Positions 29,850 through 41,735 of a stretch of 64,000 bases of DNA are shown here, piece after piece; position 1 is the stretch's first letter; the number at the start of each line of letters is the position of its first letter. Location of the stretch: NCBI GenBank assembly GCA_033807775.1, contig CM066315.1:58682820-58746819 (forward strand), read 5' to 3'. The DNA is from Saussurea involucrata. Its lineage: Eukaryota > Streptophyta > Magnoliopsida > Asterales > Asteraceae. A model generated the notes under the pieces. That model ran no database searches and was not told the origin of the DNA. It saw only the letters and a program-made list of their open reading frames with translations. A program made the position numbers and the translations under genes.

Positions 29850-32126
29850 ATGGCTTCAGATGATGTGCAAGATCATCAAGTTCAAGAAGGTTAAAATGAG
29901 CCTTCAGATAATGTTTCTCGAGACAAACCTCTTCCATCTACTAGATCTTCAGGTGCTGAGTTGTCTACAAGAAGAAGTACTCCGGACGATGTATTTCCGC
30001 GAGAAAGTTATATTCGATATCTTTCGAATAATCATTATGTAGATCTCGACCGAATTCGTATACATCCGATTATTGTATCGATTCTTCGAGGTCATCCGAT
30101 CAGTTATGCGTTAACAGCTCGACATGGAGTTCCTGAAGTCTATCTACAACAAGCGTGGCACTCTATACGGAAGATAGAAAATGTTACACCTCCTCGTTTT
30201 GTGATTGAGATAGATCAATTTGAGACGTTTCTAGATTATAGACGTCTTCGGTTAATTTTCCGTCTTCCAGAAGCTAACTCAAGACCAGGTTTTACAGAAT
30301 TTGAAGACTTTCCTTCAGAAGAAGTTGTGTTAGCTGGTATTCGGGAGTTGGGTTATGTTGGTAATTTGACGATGGTGAGTGATTTTGAGAAGAATCGTCT
30401 TCCACCAGTCTGGTATGCATTATTCTCGATTATCATCAGATGTTTGACTGCTAAGCATTCTGGTACAGACAATGCCAGTCTTCATTTCTTACGTCTTTTC
30501 TATGCCATCATACATGATCTTCATGTCGATTATGCCCTTGTTTTTTGGACCGAGCTGAGTGAGAATGTACACTCAAAGTTTACGAACAAGCATCGTAACT
30601 TCCTGCCTTTTATACGGTTTCTAGAGCTTATCGTATGGAGTATGTTAAGAAGTAACAAGGAGATTCCACGAAGATCTAACTGGCCTATTGCTCCTGATTT
30701 TGCTATGGGATACATTCAAAAGCTAAAACGACCGTTTGATCATTTCATGCCTATTCCTCCGGAGCTAATTCAGAAATATGCTGATCCAGAAGATGAAGCG
30801 GTTATTGACTATTGTGCAGAGCATGGCATAGAACTTCAGCCTCAGAATATTCAGGATGAAACTACACAAGAAGATCAAGAACATCAAAGTGAAGAAGAAG
30901 TTGATTCAAGCAGTTCTGAAGATGATGATAGTAATGAAGAAGCAGATGATGAAGAAGAAGCAGATGATGAAGATGAAGCAGATGATGATAATAATGATGA
31001 TGATAATGATGGAAATGGTGGTGGTATGAATTTCGGTGAATCGGTGTTTAGAGAACCTATTGTTGAGGCCGAACATTCATCTGTAAGAGATTTTTTGGAA
31101 GGGAACACGGTTGATACTTCAGAGACTATTCCGAAAAATACTTTTATTCAGGGTGAGTCATCTAGAGCAAATCAAGAGGTTCCTGATCCGTTTCTGAATA
31201 TTCCACCTAGCATTCTTCAACCAGGTCCAGCTTTGGATAGACAACAACGTTTGCAAAGACTTGAAGAAAAATTTCAAGTCACCAGAATGAGATCTGCTTT
31301 TCTTGAAGACTCAGAACGCAACTTTTATGTCAAGAAAAGAAGGAGAGTTAATGTTCATGCCATTCTGGGGATTGAGAAAGAACCGACCTGGTATCAATAC
31401 GAATATCTGATGTTTATCTAATGTATTCGTAAAGGAAGACTTATGGTGCTCTCAAAGCATGGAATCATAAGGGTACTTAAGGTGGAGATAGCTAGTTTCG
31501 TCAGAATTTGGTATCCTATATTTTATGTTGAACGTCAAGACTGTCAGAGATATCAGTTTTCTGAAGCAGACTTCAATGATCTTTCAATTGATGACTTTGA
31601 GGTAATGTATCATCAATTTCGAGATATGCCTGTTCGCATTGATGATATCCTTAGGGCTTTGGAAGCAGTCAAGCGTTTCTTACGAAGACAAGTTAGATTC
31701 TATAGATGCTTTGACTTCCAACTTGCTATTGAAAGCTTCCAACCAGTTGTCAATGTAAGAAGACCTGATAGAGATTTACCAAATATTGACAGCTATCCAC
31801 TATTCACTATTCTTGAAGATCCTTATGGTGTAGTGTATAGAGATCAATCTGGTGTTAGACGCTTTCTCAGATTTGATGAGATTGGTAAGTATTCAGATGG
31901 TACTTTGAAGATTATTCGATTACAATTAAATCAAAGATTGAAGGAAGCTTTGGAGAAGCTTTTGAAGACAAGAAGAAATTTGTACCCGGTTGATAATGCT
32001 GAGATCAGACTTTTGAGGAGAGCAATAGAGACGATTGATACAAGATTGAACTTTCGGTTGACTCTAAGACGCTTGGAGATTTTGATTGGCAAGAATCGCC
32101 AACACAGAAGATTCGAGCGCCCTTGA
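29850..32126 (+). pseudogene. Accessory ORF of element E (759 codons with two TAA stops)
   Basis: One reading frame from ATG 29850 to TGA 32126, interrupted only by TAA at 29892 and TAA at 31419. The N-terminal part has RESYIRYLSNN, the YALTARHGVPEVYLQQAWHS block and FETFLDYRRLRLIFRLPE. Then a very acidic Ser/Glu/Asp tract (30890-31015). The C-terminal part has FSEADFNDLSIDDFEVM, FQLAIESFQP, YGVVYRD and FDEIGKYSDGTLK, then a basic end. No gag zinc knuckle, protease, RT or integrase motif. Similar proteins are, from memory, widespread in Asteraceae retroelements as hypothetical proteins. Function unknown. The ORF stops 16 bases before the LTR, as pol does in copia elements. Confidence 0.75.
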
Positions 32127-32142
32127 TTACAAAGGGGGAGAT

Positions 32143-32332
32143 TGTTAATGCTATAATATGTTGTAATCAAGGCTTTTTATATATTAGCTTACTTTCCTTT
32201 AGTTTGACTTTGTAATAGTCAAGGGTATATAAACCCTTTGTAAGCTTTTGCAACATAACAGTTCTTAATAGAGATGACATACTTTCTCTCACTTGAATTT
32301 CTCTCTCTATCTTGAAAGATCTTGGATTTACA
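32143..32332 (+). repeat. 3' LTR of element E
   Basis: Identical partner of 27259-27448, preceded by the polypurine tract aaagggggagat (32131-32142). Confidence 0.95.
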
Positions 32333-32337
32333 CTTCT

Positions 32338-34306
32338 AATTCCATATCTCCTTTGGGTCTGGATGAACGAGGAATAGGCCGGTCGTCAGGCGCTTGACTG
32401 CCATGACGCTTAGCTGCGGAGTACGTCAGACCACACACGTCCGACCACCAGTGATGCAATTGATGGTCTTTGCAAGCTTGGGCACTGACGATCGGTGGCT
32501 ATTAGCTGGAAGAACGACATCATCAATAATATCTTTGAGATTACCTTGTGGAACATGATATGCCAATTCCTTCTTGAGTGCGATACAATCATTTGTCGCA
32601 TGACCATGGTCGATGTGGAAGTCGCACCACTTTGATTTATCATTCTTAGCATCGTCCAAGTCAGACTTCTTCGGCCACCGGATGGTTGCTTGGGTGGTCT
32701 TCAGAGCTTCGACTAAGTCTTTAGTTGACCCTTTGAACCCATAAGAGGAGATCTTGGGGTACACGGGGAATTTAGTCGCGATTTTAGCTTCTGCCTTTGT
32801 CTTGAAACGAACGTTTGAAATCTGACGCGCTGGCTCTATTCTGGATATGGCTTTCAGCTTGAATTCTGGCTTCTTGACACCTAACGGCTTCTTGTTGTCA
32901 GTGTGTTTGCGATGAAAGGCTGCGTCGTCTTCGACCCTCATATATGCTAAGGTTCGAGCTCGGACGTCTTCAAAAGTCTCTGGGGGATACTTGGTCAGAT
33001 CGATATATAAACCTGAACTATCGTCTAGACCACGCTTATAAGCTTCGATCGCAGTTTTGATGTCACAATTGCGGATACTGATCATTTCAGCATTGAATCT
33101 ATTGAAATAACTTCGAATAGACTCATTGGTCTTCTACACGACATAGTACAGATCACTAGTCTGCTTTTCCATCTTACGACTGCTGGCGAATTGCCGGGAG
33201 AATTCGTTGACCAATTCGGCGAACAACCCGATAGATTTGGGTTTGAGATTGATCAACCACTGGAGAGCTGGACCAGTGAGAGTCGCCCCGAAACTCTTAC
33301 ACATGCAAACTTCCTAGTACATGTGTGGAATCGAGATCGTCCACATGAGCTGCTTATACTGCGCGACATGCTCGGTTGGATCGGTCACACCCGAATACTT
33401 GGGAGTGAAGGCAGGAATGTTATACTTCTTTAGGACCTCAACGGTGGCGATCTCGTCGATGAAGGGAGATCTCGTCGATGATGGGCGATGCCTGATACCC
33501 CGAGCGAGGCTCGACGTCGACAGGCATGGCTGCCCCAGGCAACTTGGCGAGCAAGGACAGGACGCGCTCATTTTGGTCTTCTAACATCTTCAAACGCTGG
33601 GCGACGGGATCATTAAGATCAGGATTTTCCCCTGTCGAGGGATTGGTCCCTGGACTAGTGACATTACCATGCGACGAACCATTGGTGTCCCCGTTGAATG
33701 GAACAAAATATGGCTGCGACCCATAGTGGAATTGCTGCGGTCCATTCTGAAACGATTGTGGTCCCTGCTGAAATGGCTGCAATCTCTACTGGAAAGATTG
33801 CGATCCTTGCTGGAAAGGTTGCGATCCTTGCTGGAAAGGTTGTGGACCACTTTGGACGATTGAGGTCCATTCTGAAATGGCTGCTGAAATGGCTGCGACC
33901 CCTGCTGGAAAGGCTGCGACCCTTGCAACGGCTGCGACCCATTATTAATGGGTGGCGGCCTGAGATGCTGAGGGGGAATTGGTCCGAACTGGGGATTTGG
34001 GTTGAACGGCCCTGGTTGCTGATTCTGCATAAACGGACCTGGATGCTGATTCTGCGCGGATGGACCCGGTCCTGCACCTGGATTCTGGACAAATGGTCTG
34101 GGACCATTCTGATTGAATGATCCTGGAACTGGGTTATGTACGAACGGTCTAGGACCATTTTGAGGTCCAAAAGGATTTCTTAATCGCGCAATCTCCTCAG
34201 CTGCCCTACGATTCTGCTCTGCCATTGCATTGAGTTGATTCCTGGTGACTTCGAGCTCCTGATACATCTGAGCAGCGGCTTGTTGTGAATTTCCAGGGGC
34301 TGCCAA
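32338..34306 (-). pseudogene. Gag of element D (Tat-like), broken
   Basis: The order matches B: coiled N-terminus (MYQELEVTRNQLNAMAEQN), GPRPF/NQNGPRPFVQNP repeats, Gln-rich QPFQQGSQPFQQ repeats, a leucine-heptad segment (LKMLEDQNERVLSLL), core with KYNIPAFTPKYSGVTDPTEH and KRGLDDSSGLYIDLTKYPPE, and an intact zinc knuckle CDFHIDHGHATNDC (C-x2-H-x4-H-x4-C). The start codon aligned to B's ATG is TTG at 34306. Frameshifts lie in the Gln-rich repeats (about 33780-33860) and near 33475, and stops near 33315 and 33137. The last 660 bases (33085-32426) are open. E interrupts the following frame at 32337. Confidence 0.88.
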
Positions 34307-34376
34307 TTATCCTGCAGAAGAAACTCCAAGAAACCGTTAGTAGAATGCACGTTCGTCGAGGATTTTCTCTAGATGA

Positions 34377-34394
34377 AGCCCCACGGTGGGCGCC
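34377..34394 (-). other. Primer-binding site of D
   Basis: On the element strand TGGCGCCCACCGTGGGGC begins four bases after the LTR. The B site has the same start. I do not assign the tRNA with confidence. Confidence 0.7.
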
Positions 34395-34398
34395 AAAC

Positions 34399-35283
34399 TG
34401 TTAATGCCAAAAATCGCACCAAAGGGACAACTTAAGGTCGATGTGGACTTAAACAACTAAAGAAAGAATCTTTCGACGAGACGTGCGACGATAAATAAAA
34501 TAAAGAAACAAGGGATTTGATGACGCAGGAAAAACCTCAATCGAGGAAAAAACCTGCGGACGACAGTGGGTGTCATCGCTGCACTATGGTCGCCAATCAG
34601 GGGCGATGTCCTTGGATACTGGTGTCGATCGTACAGTGATTACAATACAAATGAAGAAAATGCTTCGAAATGTAAAGTACAAGTGTTTGAACGTAAAAAC
34701 AAGTGTTTGTCGTGTACGAAACGAAGTATGAACTGCTGGTCGAGGACTGTTGTCGTGCGTCGAGAGCGATACTTAAAATAATGGTTCTTCACTTCAGGTG
34801 TTCTTGAATATTGCTTCGGTTGTTAATCGCCGGATATTTTATGTCTTGAAATGTTGATTGAGCTTGATATTTATAGTCTTCGTGTCCTTAGCTTCATCCA
34901 TGAATGCTCCTTTAATGGCCTTAACGGTTGGAAACGGTCGCCGGAGTAATGATCTTCGTCCGTTACGGTCGCCGGCTGTTTAATGATTGCGTCGGTTATA
35001 GTCGTTGCTCCTTAATGGCTTTTACTCCTGCATTAAACACTTAACAAACGGTCATGGTTAACGTTAGCTTTGGTCGAGGTCGCGCATCCTTATATAATAG
35101 TCGTGCGGATCGGGCGACGCTATGGTCGAGCGTCGTAAGGAACTCTCGACTTACCTTTTATGAGGGACGACGATGGTGTTCTGGGTCTTTGTCGAGACCT
35201 TATCTTAATACAAGATATAGTCCTTAATCATACGTCTTACCTGTTCTGGTCGCGGTCGAGCGACGTGATTTTTTGCCCAAACA
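34399..35283 (-). repeat. 5' LTR of element D
   Basis: 885 bp; TATA at about 34868-34875 on the minus strand. Differs from the left copy mainly by three blocks present only here (near 34460, 34588 and 34652). Confidence 0.92.
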
Positions 35284-35288
35284 CAATG

Positions 35289-35648
35289 GTAAGTGAATCT
35301 CTCTGCAATCTTTTCCTAAAAAAACACAAGTGATCGTGAAAAGGAAACGATTCCCTGGATCGCGCTATTTATGGCAATAATCGTGTCAGGTCGACCCTCT
35401 GGATGGTCGACACCTGTCAAACGCCTTTTCTCATGCATCATGCCGATGGACGACATTTGTCCTCTAAACGTCCTTTCGTCTCTGACACGCCGTAGTGACG
35501 TCACGACCTTTCAGTGTCCTCCAATCCGAAACGAACCAAGACGGTTGAAATCCGACCAGACCCTCTTCCTATGCAACATGTGGCAAAACCACTTCGTCTG
35601 ATTTAAAATTCGAATTTCACGCCTAAAATTCAAATTTTGGGGGCAAAC
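35289..35648 (+). other. B sequence between D and the 3' LTR; polypurine tract
   Basis: Probable 5' flank of the antisense gene of B, now cut off from it by D. No coding supported. Ends in TTTTGGGGGCAAAC, the plus-strand priming site, directly before the LTR. Confidence 0.65.
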
Positions 35649-35869
35649 TGTTTGGGTAAAAAATCACACCTCACGGCCGACGGTAGAAAACCCAGATAAC
35701 ATTTCCATAAGACCACTCTTGTATTAAGATAAGGTCTTACAAGTTATTTACAGACGTATGCTCGGTCGTATGTTTTTATGCTGGTCGTACGTTCCGTACG
35801 ACTGACGTATGAGACTTAAGACGGTCGTACAATTACTCTAACCGTTAACAGTCAAGCCCGTTTTCTTTT
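35649..35869 (+). repeat. 3' LTR of B, first part
   Basis: Matches 10202-10422 of the 5' LTR, then is broken by G at ctttt (35865-35869). Confidence 0.93.
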
Positions 35870-36550
35870 TGTTGTAGATATGCCCATTGACACAAAATTA
35901 TTATTATTGGCATTTTCCTATTTGGTCGCACACAAAGTCCAAACCAAGTTGCAAGAATTATTTGATTAGAGGGGAAAGTTTGTTAAACATCATAAGTGAT
36001 GGTTTAACTAGAAACTAGAGGAAAAGACGAGGGACCATTTTGTAAATTGAAGGAAACACAATTTAAAAGGGTGTAATGATTATGTATACTTACACACTCC
36101 ATTCTTTTGCATGTTCTAGAAGCAATCATTATGGAGAGTTTTACACTCCACCTTCTATCCTCTCTTTAAAAGGGAAAATCCATCCCTCCCCTCTCCTCTC
36201 TCTAACCTACGGCCACACACACACACACACACACAAGTGTGTGTTGCATGCAAAAGTGAGAATATTTTTCTTCTCAAAAGGCCTTAAAAATATACTTCTT
36301 CTTTCTCTCAAAAGGGTTCTTGGTGAGAAGGATTTCTTGCAAGCATTTGGAGCTTTGTGTGTGCACTTGATAGAGGGATTCTCCTTTGGATCCTCCAAAG
36401 TCATCAAGGGTATGTTTTTATAACTTCATCTTTTAAGTTGCTAGTAACTCTTGTACAATGGATCCTCTCTTAGAAGAAGAAGTATTTTTGTTTATAATTA
36501 TAAGCTTCCGTTGCATGTGTTTTTGTTTGGTAAAACCTCTTCTTCTAACA
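35870..36550 (+). repeat. 5' LTR of element G
   Basis: 681 bp with a (CA)n tract at about 36213-36235 that is longer than in the 3' copy (about 42962-42978). Ends CTTCTTCTAACA. Confidence 0.93.
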
Positions 36551-36551
36551 G

Positions 36552-36565
36552 TGGTATCAGAGCCA
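36552..36565 (+). other. Primer-binding site of G
   Basis: TGGTATCAGAGCCA, initiator-Met type, one base after the LTR. Confidence 0.92.
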
Positions 36566-38443
36566 CTTGTACATGGTTATAGCACTTTTCTCATCTTTTT
36601 CTTGAAGAAATCGGTTTTGATGTTTTTTGTACACATTTCCGGGAAAATATGTGTAAAGAACATGCAAAAGGATTTCTAAGGTTTTTCAAGTTTTAAGTTT
36701 TGTTTTTCTCCCTCTTGGACCTTCGATTTTGATATGCATGATGAAAAATGAAAGTTTTTTGATGTCATGGTCCAATGTTTATAAAGATTAAATTTCGGAT
36801 TTTGTGATGGATCCGAAAATACAAAGAGATTTTATTTTGTTTTGATATAAAATAAATCAAAGAGGGATAAATAAATTAAAGTCTTGAAAACCTTGTTTTA
36901 CAAAACTAGTATTTGTAAAATAAAAGAAAAAGTTGTTTTTTCCATCAAGTATGGATTTTTGGTTTTGTATTCCCAAAATATTTTGATTCACTTGCATGTT
37001 GTTTGGATGGTTTTGGCATGAAAACCATACTTACAAAACATAAAGGTGTGTTTGTGTGTTTATGTTGTCAAAAGTTTTTTTTGATGGCATAGAAACATAT
37101 AAACAAAGATTGATTTTGTTTCAGTGCCAAAAGTGTATGTTTAAATCAATCTTTATCAAAATATGGCTTACAAGGATTTTGGCACTCCTTGTTTTGGTTC
37201 ATTTTGTATTTGTATGGATCCGGTAACAAGTGCCTCTCTTGACCCATGTGATTGTTATAGTTGGTTAATATTCGATTTATTATTGGTTTGTAATAATTTG
37301 CGCGACTTGCATGTCGTTTCATTTATGCTATGTAAAAGTATTTGTAAAATAGCATAGAATAAAGTACAATTATTTTCAAAAATTGTAAATCGAAGACGGT
37401 GCAACTAAAGGAGGCAAGTGCTGAAAAGCTGTCGCTAAAAGCTGGAAATTGAGTGCTACAAAGTTGTCGCTGAAAGCTGAGAAATGAGCTGATGCTGACA
37501 GAACTGTCGCTGATGCTGACAGAACCATCGTTGATGCCTGAAAACTGTCGCTAATGCTGCAAAACTCTCGCTGAAGCTGAAGGCAGCCCATCCGCGCATC
37601 GTTTGTGATGGTGGTTTTAGTGGGAACCGATTCTCGTCTCTTTGGTTGTGTCCCTAGATTGACCATGTTTTTTCGTGTGTTGGCTCACCGAAAAACGCAT
37701 AGGATTTGAGGCATTGTTACCGTTTTTGCTTGTTGTGGTTGCTTTATTATTTTATGAATTTGTCTAGGACTTGCATGCTAGAAACTTAATTTTAAAATAA
37801 GTAAAGAATCACAAAGTTTCGTTAATGAGTTAACAAGACTAAACAAGCAAATGAATTTTAGCAAAAATATAAAAATTGTTTTAAAATGGTATAAAACAAA
37901 ATTTTGCTAAAAGGAAAGTTAAAAAGTTTTAACTAGAAAAACGAAAACCCGTTTTTTAAGTAAATCAAACGCTACCCATGACTAAAACACACATTTGAAC
38001 TAACCGTCTTTCGGCATGGGAAGTGCTAAAGCCAACACGGCGGTTAGACATTAGGGATGATGATGTGAAATTTGCGAAACCCGAGAGTCTTGGGCCGGAT
38101 GTCACGTGTTTTATCATGGACGATTTACAATCTAGAATTGTGATCCGCGGCACACCCGTCAAGAGAAAGAATTAGCGTTGAAGGGATTAAACATGCCAAA
38201 TGATATAATGGATATCAACGAATCCCACAAGGATCTAAGAGTTTCATAGAGAATGGAATTGGTAAAATGGTTACCTACCTAAATAGCTTCTAGTTGCGAT
38301 CCGCGGCATACCCGTCGTAGCTAAGAAGTGAAATATGGATCTTAGCCTTGTTAAAAATAATTGTTTATTTAAACATTTGGGTAATTATTATAACAAGGAT
38401 TATTTAATTCAGATCACTAAAATATATGTTTCTACTTTGATAG
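36566..38443 (+). other. Leader of G, non-coding, with short degenerate repeats
   Basis: No gene supported. At about 37410-37585 it holds repeats around ctgtcgct(g/a)a(t/a)gctga. A pair of similar words (gatccgcggcacacccgtc and gatccgcggcatacccgtc) occurs at about 38142 and 38299. Confidence 0.6.
37410..37585 (+). repeat. Degenerate repeats around ctgtcgctgaagctga
   Basis: Around six copies of a core such as gctgacagaactgtcgct with variable 18-30 bp spacing. Confidence 0.7.
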
Positions 38444-39295
38444 ATGTCAAACAACAACACGAATTCATAGATTTCAAACTTTTGTCTGAAAGGGCTCCTC
38501 AAGAAGGACAAGCTCACGGGCTTGAACTTCATAGACTGGCTTCGCAACTTGAGAATCGTACTCATGATGGAAATGAAGCAGAGAGCCATAGAGGAACCCC
38601 TCCTCGAGGCACCACCAACCGGAGCATCTCGGGCGATTCGGGAAGAGTGCGAGAAATGTCGGACATAATCAAACGAGGTCGCTTGCCTCATGTTAGCGAC
38701 CATGGCACCTGAACTCCAAAAGGGTATGGAGAGTCTTGGGGCGTATGACATGCTTAACCAGCTGAAGGACATGTTCCAACAGCAAGCCAGGCAAGAACGA
38801 TTTGACACATTCAGATCTCTGGTGGGCTGCAAAATGGCCCCGGGAAGCAGTGTCAGTGTACACGTTCTTAAAATGAAATCGTACATTGACCAGCTAGAGC
38901 GTCTTGGTTTTCCCTTTAGTCAGGAGCTTGCCACGGATCTCATCCTAAACTCGCTGACTAGTTCATATGAATCGTTCACTCTAAACTACAATATGAACAA
39001 CATGGAGAAAACCATCATGGAGCTCCATGGCATGCTGAAGACCGCCGAGTCTAACATGGCCAAAGCTAAACCTGCTGCTCCCGTATTGGCTATCAGGGAA
39101 GGAGGAGTCAAGAAGAAGAAGCCAAATCCACCTAAAGGCAAGGGGAAGGAGAAAGTTGGTCAATCCAACTTCAAGCCCAAAGGCAAGGGTAAGGGTAAGG
39201 CTAACTCTGTGATTCCTCAAGCGAAAACTCCTGAGGATGCAACATGTTTTCACTGCAGGGAGAAAGGACACTAGAGGCGTAGCTGTCCGAAATAC
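38444..39295 (+). pseudogene. Gag of element G (copia)
   Basis: Starts ATGTCAAACAACAACAC. Contains the copia gag region (LTGLNFIDWLRNLRIVLMME, then LRMLNQLKDMF-type helices and LGFPFSQELATDLILNSL), a Lys-rich stretch (KKKKPNPPKGKGKEKVGQ) and a CCHC knuckle CFHCREKGH. Stops: TAG near 38468, TAA near 38667, and TAG at 39272 within the knuckle. Same frame throughout, so only point changes separate it from pol. Confidence 0.85.
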
Positions 39296-41735
39296 TTGAA
39301 GGAGCTGAAAGACCTCAAGGCCAAGGGTGTGGCCAAACCTTCAGCTATGTATATGGTTGAACTCCACAACATTTCTGCTTCTAATTCCTGGGTATTGGAC
39401 ACAGGATGTGGTACTCAAATTTGTACCGATGTGCAGGGACTAAAACGAAGTAGGAAGCTAAGACGCCGAGAGCTCGACCTAATCATGGGGAACAAGCATG
39501 TTGCTCCAGTTGATAGGATTGGGAATTATGAGCTTACTTTTGAACCTGGTATGTCTGTGGTGTTATTGAATGTTTGCTACTCGGCCGAAATGGCCAAAAA
39601 CATTATTTCTTTTAAAGCACTGAATGATGATGGTTTTAATTTCGTATTTGATGATGGATAAATTATTGTATTTAAAAATGAGTTACTTTATTTTAAAGCT
39701 AGTCCTTGCAATGGGATCTATGAAACCAACATCAGCTTAAGAAACAATAATAATGTTGATTCGACTTCATCCAAAAATGGTTTGGATAAGACATAACTGT
39801 GGCACTGTCGTCTTGGACACATTAACAAGAAGCGCATCGCCAAACTCCAAGTGGATGGGATTTTGGAATCATTTGATGATGCATCTTATGATGAATGCGA
39901 ATCTTGTTTACTAGGGAAGATGACTAAAGCATCATTCACATGAAGTTGTGAATGGGGCAAGGATCTGTTAGACCTTATACACACTGATGTGTGAAGACCG
40001 TTAAGATCTGCCACAAGACATGGCGAAAGGTACTTCGTTACATTTACTGATGATTTCAGTAGATATGGATATGTTTATTTGATTAAACATAAGTCTAAAA
40101 CCTTTGAAGTGTTCAAGACATTCCAGAAGGAAGTGGAGAATCAACTAAACAAAAGGATTAATTAATATCCTTACTTCTGATAGAGGTCGTGAGTATCTTA
40201 GTCTAGAATTCAGCGATCATCTAAGAAATTGTGGGATTATCTCACAGTTAACTCCACCCGGGACACCACAACATAATGGTGTGTCCGAGAGGAGAAACCG
40301 AACCTTGTTAGATATGGTTCGTTGCATGATGAGTCGCACTACGCTTCCAATCAGTTTCTGGGGTTATGCCCTAAAGACTGCAGCAAAAATCCTTAACCTC
40401 GTTCCAACCAAGAAGGTTTCCAAAACACCATCTATAATATGGAGTGGAAGAGTCCCTTCACTAGCATATTTAAAAATCTGGGGTTGTGACTCTTACGTTC
40501 TTCGTGAATCTCAAGACAAGTTACAGACCAGATCAGAGAAGTGTTATTTTGTTGGATATCCTACTGGATCTTTTGGATATTTGTTTTACAGACCTTCTGA
40601 AAACAGTTTTTGTTGCTAGAAGGGCAGTCTTCCTAGAAAGGGAGCTGATGTCTAAAGACGCCAGTGGGAGCCGAATTGATCTTGAAGAATTTCAAGAATC
40701 AACCAACATGGAATCCGATGTTGGCACTAGTTACCATCAAGAGGTTATACAACCTGAAGATGATGGAGAATCTGACATTCAGCCACCACCTGTTCGCAGG
40801 TCTGATAGAGTACGTCAGGCACCTGAAAGATATGGTTTACTCATTTCAGATGGTGATAAGTCTCTGGTAGATCTTGATGAACCTACCAGCCATCAGGAAG
40901 CCATGGCAGGCCCAGAGTCTGCTAAATGGAAGGAGGCTATGGAAAGCGAGATCCAATCCATGTATGATAATCAAGTTTGGGACTTGGTTGATCAAACGCC
41001 TGGCCTTAAAGCAGTTGGGTGGAAATGGGTCTTCAAGAAGAAGACCGACATGGATGGGAAACTACACACATACAAATCTAGATTGGTGGCAAAGGGTTAC
41101 ACGCAAACTCACGGTGTAGACTATGATGAAACTTTCTCACTAGTTGCTATGTTAAAATCTATTAGGATACTGATTGCCATAGCAGCATTTCATGATGATG
41201 AGATATGGCAAATGGACGTAAAACCCGCCTTCCTTAATGGAAAGCTTACTAAGGATGTGTTTATGACACAACCTGAGGGTTTTGTACATCCTAAGCATCC
41301 CAATAGAGTGTGTAAACTTCAAAAGTCCATTTATGGACTCGAGCAAGCATCTCGTAGCTGGAATCTTTATTTTGATGAGAAAATCAAGGAATTTGGTTTT
41401 ATTAGAAGTGAAAATGAACCATGCGTCTATGTCAGAACTAGTGGGAGTACTGTAGTCTTTCTTGTATTGTATGTCGATGACATACTACTCATGGAAATGA
41501 TGTCCCAACACTGCAAAGTGTCAAAACTTGGCTAGGGAAGTGTTTTTCCATGAAAGACATGGGAGACACGGCATATACTTAGGAAATTTCATTACGTTCA
41601 GAAGGTTGTCGAAGACAAGGACATTATCATTAGTAGAGTTGACTCGAGTAAGAACTTGGCTGATCCATTCACCAAGCCATTGCCACAGACTAAGCATGAT
41701 GCTCATACTAGGTCTATATGCATTAGAGGTGTAAG
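39296..41735 (+). pseudogene. Pol of element G: protease, integrase, RT, RNase H remnant
   Basis: Protease: WVLDTGCGTQIC (catalytic D-T-G), open to 39659. Integrase: zinc region LWHCRLGHINKKRIAKLQ...C-x2-C at about 39799-39920, catalytic core around LDLIHTDV and FVTFTDDFSRYGYVY, then the C-terminal GYPTGSFGYLFY, with many stops at 39780-40270 and a frameshift near 40610. RT is open at 40620-41490: WKWVFKKKTDMDGK, DYDETFSLVA, MDVKPAFLNGKL and the catalytic LYVDDILL. A one-base loss just after it changes frame, and at about 41580 a deletion joins RT to the end of RNase H (NLADPFTKPLPQTKHDAHTR). Not functional. Confidence 0.88.

Larger units (their letters stand above)
27259..32332 (+). mobile_element. 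Element E: short-LTR element carrying an accessory ORF, no gag-pol
   Basis: Two 190-bp LTRs (27259-27448, 32143-32332) that I read as identical; exact duplication cttct (27254-27258, 32333-32337). The primer-binding site is initiator-Met type and the polypurine tract is aaagggggagat, both copia-like. The 4.7-kb interior has no gag, protease, integrase or reverse transcriptase. It holds a long leader, an internal LTR-like or promoter segment, a possible intron with a minisatellite, and one long interrupted ORF. Youngest insertion in the nest, so mobilised recently in trans (inference). Confidence 0.92.
24330..35283 (-). mobile_element. Element D: second Tat-like gag-protease element, nested in B
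   Basis: LTRs at 24330-25141 and 34399-35283; exact duplication caatg (24325-24329, 35284-35288). Same family as B: matching LTR ends, primer-binding site, gag, protease, hairpin spacer and an antisense ORF relic, with pol missing at the same point. Orientation is opposite to B. It lies 75 bases upstream of the start of B's antisense gene. E is inserted in its protease region. Confidence 0.93.

Noticed and set aside
30884..31108. Ser-rich minus-strand ORF
   Set aside because: Shadow of the acidic Glu/Asp/Ser tract of the E accessory ORF.
33664..34170. 168-codon minus-strand ORF in another frame of D gag
   Set aside because: Alternative frame of the Gln/Pro/Asn repeat region of gag.
36076..36423. 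115-codon ORF in G's LTR (and 42825-43166)
   Set aside because: Repeated in both LTRs of G and spans the (CA)n tract.
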